Source of the DNA: Basidiobolus heterosporus B8920
Taxonomy: Eukaryota > Basidiobolomycota > Basidiobolomycetes > Basidiobolales > Basidiobolaceae
Assembly (NCBI GenBank): GCA_000697455.1
Contig: JNET01029305.1
Coordinates: 1-14,197, forward strand
DNA length: 14,197 nucleotides
Direction of reading: 5' to 3'
The notes under the pieces were generated by a model. It was not told the DNA's origin. It ran no database searches and was given only the letters and a program-made list of their open reading frames with translations. Positions 1 to 7,841 of the stretch are shown here, piece by piece. A program made the position numbers and the translations under genes. The stretch's first letter is position 1. Each line of letters starts with the position of its first letter.

Positions 1-636
1 GTCATCTTTGCTGCTTTCTTCCCCACCATAAGTGTTGAATTCACTACCGTCACCTTCCTCGTTACTACTCCCTTTGCAACCTGGCCTACTACCTCCCTCA
101 TCTTCATCGGAGCCCTCGGAAGTGGTTTCGTCACTTTCTGTGCTTTCAGAAGGATAGGTACTAGATTTATTGTCTTCACTGTTTTCTTTATCAGCAGCCC
201 GGTTTTCTGTGTCTTCATCACTCTTGCTCTCATCTTCTTCATAGTTGTCAGTGCTTTGAGCAGCAGTCTCCTTACCAACATTTCCGACTTCCACGCTGTC
301 GTAATTGGCTTCATCATCAGTGCTATCTAGGTCAACATTTTTAGTACCGCAGCCTCTAGATTTGTCACCTTTCTCGTTGCTGGTCCCGGAGTCGTTACTG
401 ACGCTATCTTCATCAGCACCTTTATCATCATTCCCGTCGCCACTTGCACTTTCCTCAACGTTAGGCCTGTTATCGACATTCTCATTACCTAAGCTACTCT
501 TGGCCTCACTTCCATCTTGATCACTGTACATGTTGGTTATATCATATGCACTGTTACTTCTCCTGCCAACTGCGGCAGCATTAATGAACGCTAATCCCGA
601 AAGAAGACACAATACGCTGAGAGCAGAGAATTTCAT
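1..636 (-). CDS. Secreted acidic Ser/Asp/Glu-rich protein (5' part, runs off the left edge)
   Basis: An open frame runs from the ATG at 634-636 to base 1 without a stop: 212 codons, with the C-terminus beyond the window. Residues 1-20 (MKFSALSVLCLLSGLAFINA) form a clear signal peptide: Lys2, a hydrophobic core, and small residues before a probable cut at INA/AA. A GRRS stretch follows, resembling a Kex2-type dibasic site. The remainder is low complexity, dominated by Ser, Asp, Glu, Asn, Gly and Thr, with only two cysteines outside the signal peptide. It has no hydrophobic segment in the visible part and no domain I recognise. It is therefore inferred to be secreted or wall-associated, strongly negatively charged, and probably glycosylated on Ser/Thr. 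The start is supported by a TATA box 43-50 bp upstream. No intron is needed. The antisense reading (305-520) is a shadow of the biased composition. Function unknown; a GPI anchor or functional C-terminal domain could lie outside the window. Confidence 0.8.
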   Translation of the reverse strand, partial: MKFSALSVLCLLSGLAFINAAAVGRRSNSAYDITNMYSDQDGSEAKSSLGNENVDNRPNVEESASGDGNDDKGADEDSVSNDSGTSNEKGDKSRGCGTKNVDLDSTDDEANYDSVEVGNVGKETAAQSTDNYEEDESKSDEDTENRAADKENSEDNKSSTYPSESTESDETTSEGSDEDEGGSRPGCKGSSNEEGDGSEFNTYGGEESSKDD

Positions 637-1142
637 TGTGTTGTAGAGTTTGGATATAGTGATACGTTTCCGTTCATTCTTTTATAAGGCTGTGTCTATG
701 TGACTTCTCCTGATCCAGGGATATACAAGTGCTGTTAGATACTCCTCTGATGCCCCCACACAGGTGCTCCTCAATCAGCCAGCACACATATCAGATTTCA
801 ATGAAGCCACATATGATTCTTAGTCTGCATTGTCATTGGAGCATAAAGTGGAATGTGGACTGTGGAGTAGAGCTTGCATTTACCGATTGGACTCATAGCA
901 CCACTTATTGACTGATTGAATGCATCTCTGGCCAATCATGATAGCCCTAAATGAGATGTACCAGTTTACTTGGCAGCTCAAAGATATTGATAGAAGATCG
1001 TTATATTGCGATGAGAAGATTAAATAGAGAGATTTATACAGGCATGGTTATCTCTAAGGTTTGGCTCAATAAAAACTAAATTTACGATGCTAAGATTGTG
1101 TATGAACAGTTTAACAAAGCAAGTTCCGAAATAATAAGTGAT
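637..1142. other. Intergenic region between the acidic-protein gene and the nucleoporin gene
   Basis: These 506 bp separate two minus-strand genes and should hold the promoter of the left gene and the 3' end of the nucleoporin mRNA. I see the TATA box at 679-686 and three CCAAT pentamers (835-839 and 886-890 on minus, 932-936 on plus), but no convincing coding sequence. The 60-codon plus-strand frame at 729-911 has no recognisable similarity or codon signal and I do not accept it. No canonical AATAAA is seen on the minus strand just after the nucleoporin stop. Confidence 0.6.
679..686 (-). promoter_or_regulatory. TATA box of the secreted acidic protein gene
   Basis: On the minus strand the bases read TATAAAAG, a consensus TATA element, 43-50 bp upstream of the ATG at 636. 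Transcription would be expected to start roughly 30 bp downstream, leaving a very short leader. The ATG at 674-676 lies between the TATA box and the likely start site, so it probably is not in the mRNA. Confidence 0.6.
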
Positions 1143-3042
1143 CTAAGCAGAATTGGACTCTGCCAAGGAACGAGTGATGATAGCCACGTCTTTCAGGTCC
1201 TTCTGCAAAACCTCCATAACATGCGCCAAACCTGCTTGTTGCTCGGCAAGTACCTGTAAATAGACCAATGAATGGTTAGAGTAACTGATGGGTAGGCACT
1301 GCTCAATTATTTAGAAACCATACCTTTTGGATAATGGCCAATTGTTCTTCATCGCTGACTTCGAATTCCCAGTTGCCTTTAGAGTGACTTCTTCTGGTAT
1401 TTTTGAGCATTTGAACCTGGCTCCAGAGCTCATTTAGTCTGGATCTATACTGCGAGGGCTTGCGCAACTCTAAATGAAGATTCTCCAGTCTCGTCTTGAG
1501 TGCCTCTTCTTCCGGCCTGATGGAGTATCCCTTGTTGCGTAGAACCTGGACCTGCTTCATAAGCTGATGTTGCGGGTAATGCAATAGGTTAGAGGAGCTC
1601 AGCTTAGGGATGTAAGTAAGCTTCACTCACTTGAAGGACACGATGAGCCAGATCCATGTGACGACGCTTGTATTCCTTCATTTTAGCTGAAGTATCTAAT
1701 GAATGCTTTTCCTGGAGTTTCTTGATTTTGTCAGCGATTTCCTTGAAAGACGATTATTTGTTAAATAACGGTGTACTAAAGTAAGGGTTAGGCCTGCGGC
1801 TACCTCAAGTTTTGTTTTGTGTGCGAGAGCCTGCATCTCTTGTTGCTCTGTTCTCTTCTTGATGTCATCGAATCCAACAGCAAGAACTGGGACCATACTA
1901 AATATTTTTGCAAATTAATCGTCGTGAGAATTTTGATGAATAGGACGACACTTGATGGTGATGATAGAGTACCATTTCGGGTTGGGGTTTGCTTTTTGTG
2001 CTTCGTTCCAAAGCGTTTCGTCTTGATTGGCAGGTCTTTGGTAAAGATGTACCTCGCTGGGATGTACAAGATTATAGAAATAGTGCTGCAATATAGCCGT
2101 TAATCACCGAGACTCTAACTTGAGGCATACTCGGATTTACCTTGAACAAACACATAGGTGATTGTGGATCCCACGATTCTTTCATCAAAGCTACAGTCTC
2201 CCATGTGGTTGGAACTGGACGTTGGAGAGCTAAAGGAGTGAATGGGTAAATGGGTAAAACTACGGCTAAGTATCAACGGGAAACCACCATATAATTCAAC
2301 TTCTCTGACTTACATAGGAAGGATTGCAGTTGTTGTTGATTCTGTTGTTGTGCTGGCTGTTGTGTACTCCCAAATAATCCACCGGTGTTGGAGCTGCCGA
2401 AAAGAGAGGATCCTGTGTTTTGGGTGGACCCAAACAATCCACCGGAAGTGCTGGCACCACCAAAGCCAGTGGTTCCAGCTGGCTTAGAGCCAAATAGGCC
2501 GCCAGTACTAGTATTTGTGGTTGTGTTGTTGTTACTGCCAAACAATGAAGAGCCAGTGTTGGTACTTCCAAATAAGCCTCCTCCGGCAGGTTTTTGGGCA
2601 GTATTTCCGAAAAGTCCACCAGATGCTGGTTGACTAGTGTTTGTTGAATTCCCGAATAAACCACCGCCAGTGTTTGTAGCAGTGTTAGTTGAGCCAAAAC
2701 CAAAACCGGTGCTTCCTGTAGTAGCAGGTGTGGTAGAGCTACCAAATAATCCACCGGTATTTCCGGTAGTTGAAGTTGCTGTATTAGTGTTTCCAAATCC
2801 GAAGCCTGTAGTACCAGTGTTATTTGTGGTGTTCGTGGTATTACTATTGTTCCCGAATGAAAATCCTCCAGTAGCAGGCTGAGAGGTAGATGTGGAGCTA
2901 GCCCCAAATGCGGGGGTGGATGACGCGTTTCCTAAAGAAAAGAATATTGATTTAGGAAACCATGTGGTGATCGACACCATAGCTATTATGTGAGCCCATT
3001 CCTGGTTTCTTACATACCGAAAGTATTTGACGATCCAAACAT
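1143..3042 (-). CDS. NUP57: Nucleoporin Nup57/Nup54 family (GLFG repeats, Nup62-complex subunit)
   Basis: This is a channel nucleoporin of the Nsp1/Nup62-Nup49/Nup58-Nup57/Nup54 complex, which lines the pore and binds transport receptors through FG repeats. Exons in transcript order are 3042-3018, 2931-2314, 2229-2141, 2085-1973, 1897-1804, 1741-1631, 1563-1324 and 1253-1143. They sum to 1401 nt (466 aa), all junctions are GT-AG, and every phase agrees. Residues 1 to ~205 hold 18 FG dipeptides: seven GLFG, two SLFG, FSFG, two GFGFG and single FGs, spaced by Gly/Ser/Thr/Asn and ending in a Gln-rich run. The alpha/beta region follows with the family signatures HYFYN, ETLWNEA, NPNP and [14 protein letters not shown]. 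The helical C-terminus is a predicted coiled coil containing the family motif [10 protein letters not shown]. Usual length is about 500-540 aa (yeast Nup57 541), so this one is slightly short. Exon 1 is only 25 bp (MFGSSNTF plus one base). It is divergent from UTP7. Long antisense frames over the repeats are shadows. Confidence 0.93.
2333..2911 (-). repeat. GLFG/FG repeat-coding segment of the nucleoporin
   Basis: The second exon encodes an irregular tandem array of FG motifs separated by 8-20 polar residues rich in Thr, Asn, Ser and Gly. Copies of GGLFGS and GGLFGN recur. The array is imperfect at DNA level, so it is a protein-level repeat rather than a microsatellite. The repetition creates long open frames on the opposite strand. 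Confidence 0.85.
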
Positions 3043-3471
3043 TTACTAGTTTCTTCACGAATCGAACAAGAAGTGTGAGGAGGAAACACCAAGGAAAACA
3101 AAGTAACCAAGCAAGAAAATTAGCTCACGAAATCTTAGCATTGTTGACTCAAGTTTTTACTTAGAATTTTGTTTAATTTTAATTTGGAATGGACATTTGT
3201 GACCGTAAAAAATTCAATTCAGTAACAAATTAAAAGAAAAAAAAAAGTCCACTTGAGGGGGAATTTTCAAGTGAAATAAAAAAAAAGATTTACTGATAGA
3301 ATTGTGATGGTCATTATATGCCCAAGATTTCTTAGGAAACGGTAAGAAAAACCAAGTTTGATTTCCTGTTCAAAGTTTTTTTTACGGATTGATAGCTATT
3401 GTTGGTAAAGTCACTAAAACCCATTCTTAGTCACCGACCCTCTAAACTCCACAAACCAAAGTTATTCTAAA
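3043..3471. promoter_or_regulatory. Shared divergent promoter between the nucleoporin and UTP7
   Basis: These 429 bp lie between two divergently transcribed genes. They carry A-runs (about 3235-3247 and 3279-3286), T-runs (about 3376-3383), and an inverted repeat, CACTTGA at 3250-3256 with TCAAGTG at 3267-3273. No TATA box is evident on either strand. The poly(dA:dT) tracts suggest a nucleosome-depleted TATA-less promoter, which is an inference. A 12-codon frame begins with ATG at 3307 and could be an upstream ORF only if UTP7 transcription starts that far out. No gene is seen. Confidence 0.55.
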
Positions 3472-5800
3472 ATGTCGGACGATCAAGCGCAAATGACGAA
3501 AGTCAAGAGCACTAAGACTGCTCACGAGGAGAAGGATCCCAACATCGAGAAGATGAGCAAGTATTCTCGCGGGAAGCCTGCCAGCTTGAAAGTTCGTTGT
3601 TTCTACTATTTTCTCTTAGAGTATCAACCATACCAATCCACTTCTTTAGGGTGTAAAAGACAAGAAGTTGAAGGGAACCACCAAGAGAATGGAGAAGAAG
3701 TATTATGAAGCAGCATACAAAGCTGCCAGCTCAGAGTTACTTCTCACCGAATCTGCTGGGTACGAATTACACCATTTTTACCCTGAATGAATCTTTTCTA
3801 ATCGATATACCATCAACTAGTTTCTTAGAAGCCGAAGGAATGGAAAAAACTTACAAATTCACCCAGAAGCAGCTGGGAGAAAACCTAGACATTAACAGTG
3901 CTCGCAAGGTTGAACTCTCTTTATGTTTGCTATTCTACGCGTACGACTAAGCCCTTTCTATAGATGTTTGACCTGAAGCTAGATCAGTTTGGACCCTATT
4001 CCATGGATTACACCAGCAACGGCAAGTAAGTGAGTCAATTACTCGAGCTACTTTCGCACGAGACTTAACCCAGGTTTTGTATAGGTACATGCTTATTGGA
4101 GGACAAAAGGGGCATGTTGCCTCCTTTGATTGGAAGGCCGGTAAGCTTGGGTGTGAAATTCATCTGGGAGAAACTGTTAGAGATGTCAAGTACGTTGACT
4201 AATGTTGGGATATGAACTAAATGAACGCCATAGTAACGCCAACGTTTGTTGTTTAGGTGGCTTCATAACGAAACCATGTTCGCTGTTGCTCAAAAGAAAT
4301 ACGTGTATATTTACGATCAGACAGGTCTAGAAATTCACAGCATGAAGAAGCACGTTGACGTCAACAAGCTAGACTTCCTTCCATATCATTTCCTTCTCGT
4401 CACTGTGGTATGTACCAACAATACGTATCTGCGTTATAAGCACCTCTAACAGATGCGAATAGAGCAACACTGGCATGTTGAGATATCATGACACCTCCAC
4501 CGGTAAGTTGGTTGTGGAGCACCGCACCCGTTTGGGCCGTTGCAACACTCTGGCTCAGAATCCCTACAACGCAGTGATGAATCTCGGCCATGCTAACGGT
4601 AAGCCTTAGAATAGTTCAGTTCATTCCAGCACGCACTAAGCATCGACTTTAGGTACCGTTACTATGTGGACCCCAAATATGAGTACCCCGGTAGTCAAGA
4701 TGCTATGCCACAAAGGCCCTGTTCAAGCGATTGCCGTTGACTCTAGTGGAAAGTACGTATAGTCAGGAGACGTGGCTCTGCACGAGTATCCATATTTACA
4801 TGTCGTTTTCCTTAGCTATATGGCCACATCAGGTCTTGATGGCCAACTGAAGATTTGGGATGTTCGTACATACAAGGACCTTCACCAATACTACACACCT
4901 ACCCCTGCATCCTCTCTGTCCATTTCTCAACTCGGACTGTTGGGTGTCGGATGGGGACCCCATGTATCTGTCTGGAAAGATGCACTCAAGGTCAAACAGC
5001 AGTCACCTTACATGACCCATTTATTGCCATCGACAACCGTCCATGATATGCAATTCTGTCCCTTCGATGATATTCTTGGCTTTGGCCATAGTGCCGGTGT
5101 CTCTAGCATTGTTATTCCTGGTAGGTCTTCACCACATCTCCACCAACCAAAAGCCCTCCACTAACCCTCCTCAATTATAGGTGCTGGTGAACCTAACTTC
5201 GACAGTTTGGAGGCCAATCCATTTGAAACTACCAAGCAACGCCAAGAAACTGAAGTCCATAAACTTCTCAATAAGGTATCTAGATGGAACATCATTTATC
5301 TGGCGTACATTTATTAACCGCCTCTGCGTTACAGATTCAACCTGAAATGATTTCACTTGATCCCGACTTTATTGGTAAGATTAACCGCTTCTCCAAGGTC
5401 GTTGAAGATGAAGAAAGAAAGAAGCAACAAGAGGTAGCATTATCAATCATATACATATACACATGTACGAACGGAAGACTAAACAACTTGACCAACTTTA
5501 GGAATCCATTAAGGATGGAGAAATTAAGAAGAAGGCAAGAGGTAGAAACTCAGCACTTAAGCGCTTCATTCGTAAGAAGCAGAAGAACGTCATCGATATC
5601 AAGAAGGTATGGTATCTCTCGATTCTCACCCGAATCTTCCCTTGCCTAAATGAATAACGCAATCTCTCGTTTTCTAGCTGGAAGCCGAAGAGAAACTCCA
5701 GAGACAAAGAGAGGACAGAGAAAACAGACGCTTGGGATTGGATAAATCCAAATCTTTCACGGCCTTGGACAGGTTCGAAATCAAAAAGAGAAAGCTGTAA
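3472..5800 (+). CDS. UTP7: Utp7 / WDR46 (BING4) WD40 protein of the small-subunit processome
   Basis: A nucleolar U3 snoRNP-associated protein needed for 18S rRNA maturation and 40S assembly. Exons are 3472-3591, 3650-3759, 3821-3908, 3964-4025, 4085-4189, 4257-4407, 4463-4598, 4653-4752, 4816-5120, 5181-5275, 5335-5433, 5502-5606 and 5678-5800. They total 1599 nt (532 aa; yeast Utp7 is 554) with GT-AG junctions and consistent phases. Residues 1-75 are lysine-rich. The family signature [13 protein letters not shown] is created across the second intron. WD40 blades run from about 110 to 360 (for example [49 protein letters not shown]). The BING4CT domain follows at about 360-440, with [33 protein letters not shown] and [13 protein letters not shown]. 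The tail (~445-532) is very basic, as expected for a pre-ribosome factor. In the second intron two AGs lie 8 nt apart (3820, 3828); only the first keeps the frame. Donors GTTCGT and GTTGAA are loose. Confidence 0.94.
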
Positions 5801-6211
5801 TTATTCAGGAGGAACACCCATTGTCTTGACTTTTTTTTACACTCTTGAATATTCTAATTTTCATAGACATACATATATATTTATAAAGCGGATTTCTTGT
5901 AACCATCTGGCATTGTATTCATGGAAGATCGGGGCTTGGGGTAATGGAAGTGTCATTTATTCCTTTAGGAAATGAGTGTGAAACTTGGGGTGTGAGGGGT
6001 GCCAGCGTGTATATTTGCTGGCCAGGATAAGCCCCTGAATCAGGCGGCAAGCCCAAGAAGATTACGCAAGTAAGAGGGGCTGGTGCACCATGAGATGTAT
6101 GATTCCTAGTTAAAAGTCGTATAACTCCGCTCATAGTTTTATAGATTTTTCTTTTCGTGTTTATCCCGTGCTACCCTTTTTTTCGTAAAGTTTTTCATTG
6201 AAGTTATCAGC
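5801..6211. other. UTP7-PPX1 intergenic region with a GC-rich centre
   Basis: The 411 bp hold the presumed UTP7 3' end and PPX1 promoter. The flanks are AT-rich (T-runs at 5831-5839 and 6178-6183), but about 5925-6100 is visibly richer in G and C. That centre carries several short inverted repeats: GCCAGC 6001-6006 with GCTGGC 6017-6022, CCTGA/TCAGG near 6035-6045, and GGGCTTG near 5933 with CAAGCCC near 6048. A 71-codon minus-strand frame (5919-6134) covers it but has no recognisable similarity. No TATA consensus is obvious before PPX1. Confidence 0.5.
5870..5886 (+). terminator. Probable UTP7 mRNA 3'-end signal
   Basis: About 70 bp after the UTP7 stop the sequence reads TACATA followed by TATATATTTATA. 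This resembles the TA-rich efficiency elements that direct cleavage and polyadenylation in fungi. No AATAAA is found nearer. The assignment rests on position and composition only. Confidence 0.4.
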
Positions 6212-7519
6212 ATGATTCGCTCGTTAGCTTACTTGAAGTATTTGTTTTTGGGTACGAGCGAGAATATCGAGACTATGCCAGGCTCAGACTTCCATCAGTT
6301 CTTGGCCAACCTAAACCTTGTAGCTAGAGGCGGGTCTCGAAAGGAAGGGGACATATACAGGGTTATTCTTGGGAATGAGGCAGCTGGTAAACCATTTACA
6401 ACCTAATCTGTTTGGCTTCGTTCAACAGTTGACGGACTCTTACTTTTTTCTATTGTGGAGACAGACTTGGATTCCATGGCATCTTCCTTGTTGCATGGCT
6501 ACCTCAACCAGCGCCTTGAGCCAGCAGATTCTAAGGTCTCTTGGGTGCCGGTGATAAACATTCCTAGGGATGAGTTTGTGCTACGCACGGAGTGCACTTA
6601 CGTATTCAACAAGTGTGGCATCAAGACAGAAGAGTTGATATTTATTGACGATATAGATTTGGATGGTTTGGCGAGTTTGGGATCCCTTGAGCTGGTCCTG
6701 GTCGACCACAACAAATTGGCACCAAAGCAAGAACGCTTCGGAGACTACGTTAAAGGAATGCTGGATCATCACAAGGATGAAGGGTTGTATTTGGATTCCA
6801 AGCCTAGAATCATCGAGGTGGTAGGATCCTGCACCACTTTGGTCATCTCTAATTGGCTGAATATCTGTACCTCAGCTTCGATTGATCACCAAACCTATTT
6901 ATGTAACGAGACTGCCATGCTCGGGTTAGGGCCAATCTTGCTTGATACCATCAATCTAGATGAACACTACGATCGCGTTCGACCAAAGGATGTCGAAGTA
7001 GCTAAAACGTTAATTGAATGCCTGATCGACACACCGATGAAGTTCCCCGGAGGGCAAGAGTATTACCGCGAGATACGAGAGGCCAAATTCAACATTCATC
7101 ACCTGCCTGGTCGGGATCTTTTGCGCAAGGACTACAAGGAATGGAGGATCTCGGGGTATCCCATTGGGATCAGCACTGTCACTTGGGCGTTAGACGCTTG
7201 GCTTGAACGAGATGGTGAGAAGGAATTCACCAAGGTTGTAGAGAGCTATGCCCAGGAACATTCGTTGGATCTTCTGGCCATCATGACAGCCTACGAGAGG
7301 AAAGACACTCAAGACTTTGCAAGAGAGCTTGTCCTGTACATTTGTAATGACAGGCTGAACGAACTGCCGACTCGGCTGGAGACTACTGAGCTGGACTTGA
7401 AGAAGAAGGAAGATATCCTGGTCGGGCAGGTGCCGTTCTTCCCGTACTCCCAGATCAACATCAAGTGCTCCCGAAAACAAGTTCAACCCATCGTGAAAGA
7501 AGCCATCCAATCTCTTTGA
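6212..7519 (+). CDS. PPX1: Ppx1-type exopolyphosphatase (DHH-DHHA2 phosphoesterase)
   Basis: Predicted to release terminal phosphate from inorganic polyphosphate using two divalent metals. Exons 6212-6386 and 6465-7519 give 1230 nt, 409 aa (yeast Ppx1 397). DHH-family motifs appear in order. GNEAADLDS at about 54-62 is formed across the intron and provides the DxD metal ligands. IDDID is at ~119-123, VDHN at ~138-141, LDHH at ~158-161, VGSCTTLV at ~178-185, and an aspartate in ILLDT at ~219. A DHHA2 domain occupies about 245-405, with basic residues (SRKQV) near the end that suit polyanion binding. The chosen acceptor (after 6464) restores the canonical DLDS motif; an upstream in-frame acceptor after 6428 would insert 12 residues there. 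The first ATG adds 21 residues before MPGSDFHQFL; this hydrophobic/aromatic leader could be a weak mitochondrial presequence, or translation could start at 6275. It is tandem with the WSC gene, 322 bp upstream of that gene's start. Confidence 0.9.
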
Positions 7520-7527
7520 AGTAAAGC

Positions 7528-7611
7528 CACTCATTAAGTCACTTATTAAGGATACGATCATACCAAGTCATTGATTAAGGAAATGAATCGAAGATACGGA
7601 AATGAATCGAA
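7528..7611 (+). repeat. Degenerate short direct repeats downstream of PPX1
   Basis: Three related units ending in ATTAAG occur at 7528-7538, 7538-7550 and 7567-7579 (the last two being GTCACTTATTAAG and GTCATTGATTAAG). An exact 14-bp direct repeat, GGAAATGAATCGAA, lies at 7579-7592 and 7598-7611, 19 bp apart start to start. This looks like local slippage duplication in a 3' UTR; no coding role is evident. Confidence 0.7.
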
Positions 7612-7619
7612 AAGACAGA

Positions 7620-7629
7620 AATAAATAAA
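7620..7629 (+). terminator. Overlapping AATAAA poly(A) signals of PPX1
   Basis: Two overlapping AATAAA hexamers (7620-7625 and 7624-7629) lie about 100 bp after the PPX1 stop, a suitable place for the polyadenylation signal of this gene. Confidence 0.5.
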
Positions 7630-7795
7630 AATAAGATAAGGCCACTTTTGTCCATCCGACACTTGATATAGTAAGGCTATTTAAAAATAACCCTTAACGT
7701 AATTGGTGTCATGTACAAGAACATAGTTGATCGATGAATCTCTATAGAAGGCAGATCAAAGCCAGATGAATGGGTATGAACAACCCATATACCCA

Positions 7796-7803
7796 TATAA
7801 ATA
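7796..7803 (+). promoter_or_regulatory. TATA box of the WSC-type sensor gene
   Basis: TATAAATA ends 38 bp before the ATG at 7842. A start site about 30 bp downstream would place the mRNA 5' end near 7826-7835, after the in-frame ATG at 7770. This supports 7842 as the true start codon. The spacing matches the TATA box of the secreted protein gene at the left end of the window. Confidence 0.6.
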
Positions 7804-7841
7804 ACCCAAGGGCTGGATGGTTTTCTTGGCGAGATAATGCC

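Larger units (their letters stand above)
7520..7841. other. PPX1-WSC intergenic region
   Basis: This 322-bp AT-rich gap holds the PPX1 3' UTR repeats, its AATAAA signals and the WSC promoter. Just before the TATA box is an inverted repeat, ATGGGTAT at 7770-7777 with ATACCCAT at 7789-7796, and further partial copies of the ACCCATA core. No separate gene is seen; the ATG at 7770 is open in frame with the WSC gene but is unlikely to be its start. Confidence 0.55.

Noticed and set aside
305-520. Plus-strand frame of 71 codons rich in Ser and Leu
   Set aside because: It is the shadow of the acidic secreted protein on the other strand, which has a signal peptide and a TATA box.
729-911. Plus-strand frame of 60 codons
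   Set aside because: Its composition is unremarkable, it has no recognisable similarity, and it lies in the promoter region of the left gene.
2385-2882. Long plus-strand frames rich in Pro, Val and Asn
   Set aside because: They are the antisense of the GLFG repeat exon of the nucleoporin; the repeat composition keeps stops out of other frames.
3821-3828. Second 3' splice site in the second intron of UTP7
   Set aside because: Use of the AG at 3827-3828 breaks the frame and loses the conserved GFLEAEG motif.
5919-6134. Minus-strand frame of 71 codons in the GC-rich intergenic block
   Set aside because: No motif, signal peptide or splice context supports coding; it may be open by chance. The block itself is kept as a finding.
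7770-7841. Upstream start for the WSC gene
   Set aside because: It would place 24 polar residues before a good signal peptide, and the TATA box lies downstream of it.
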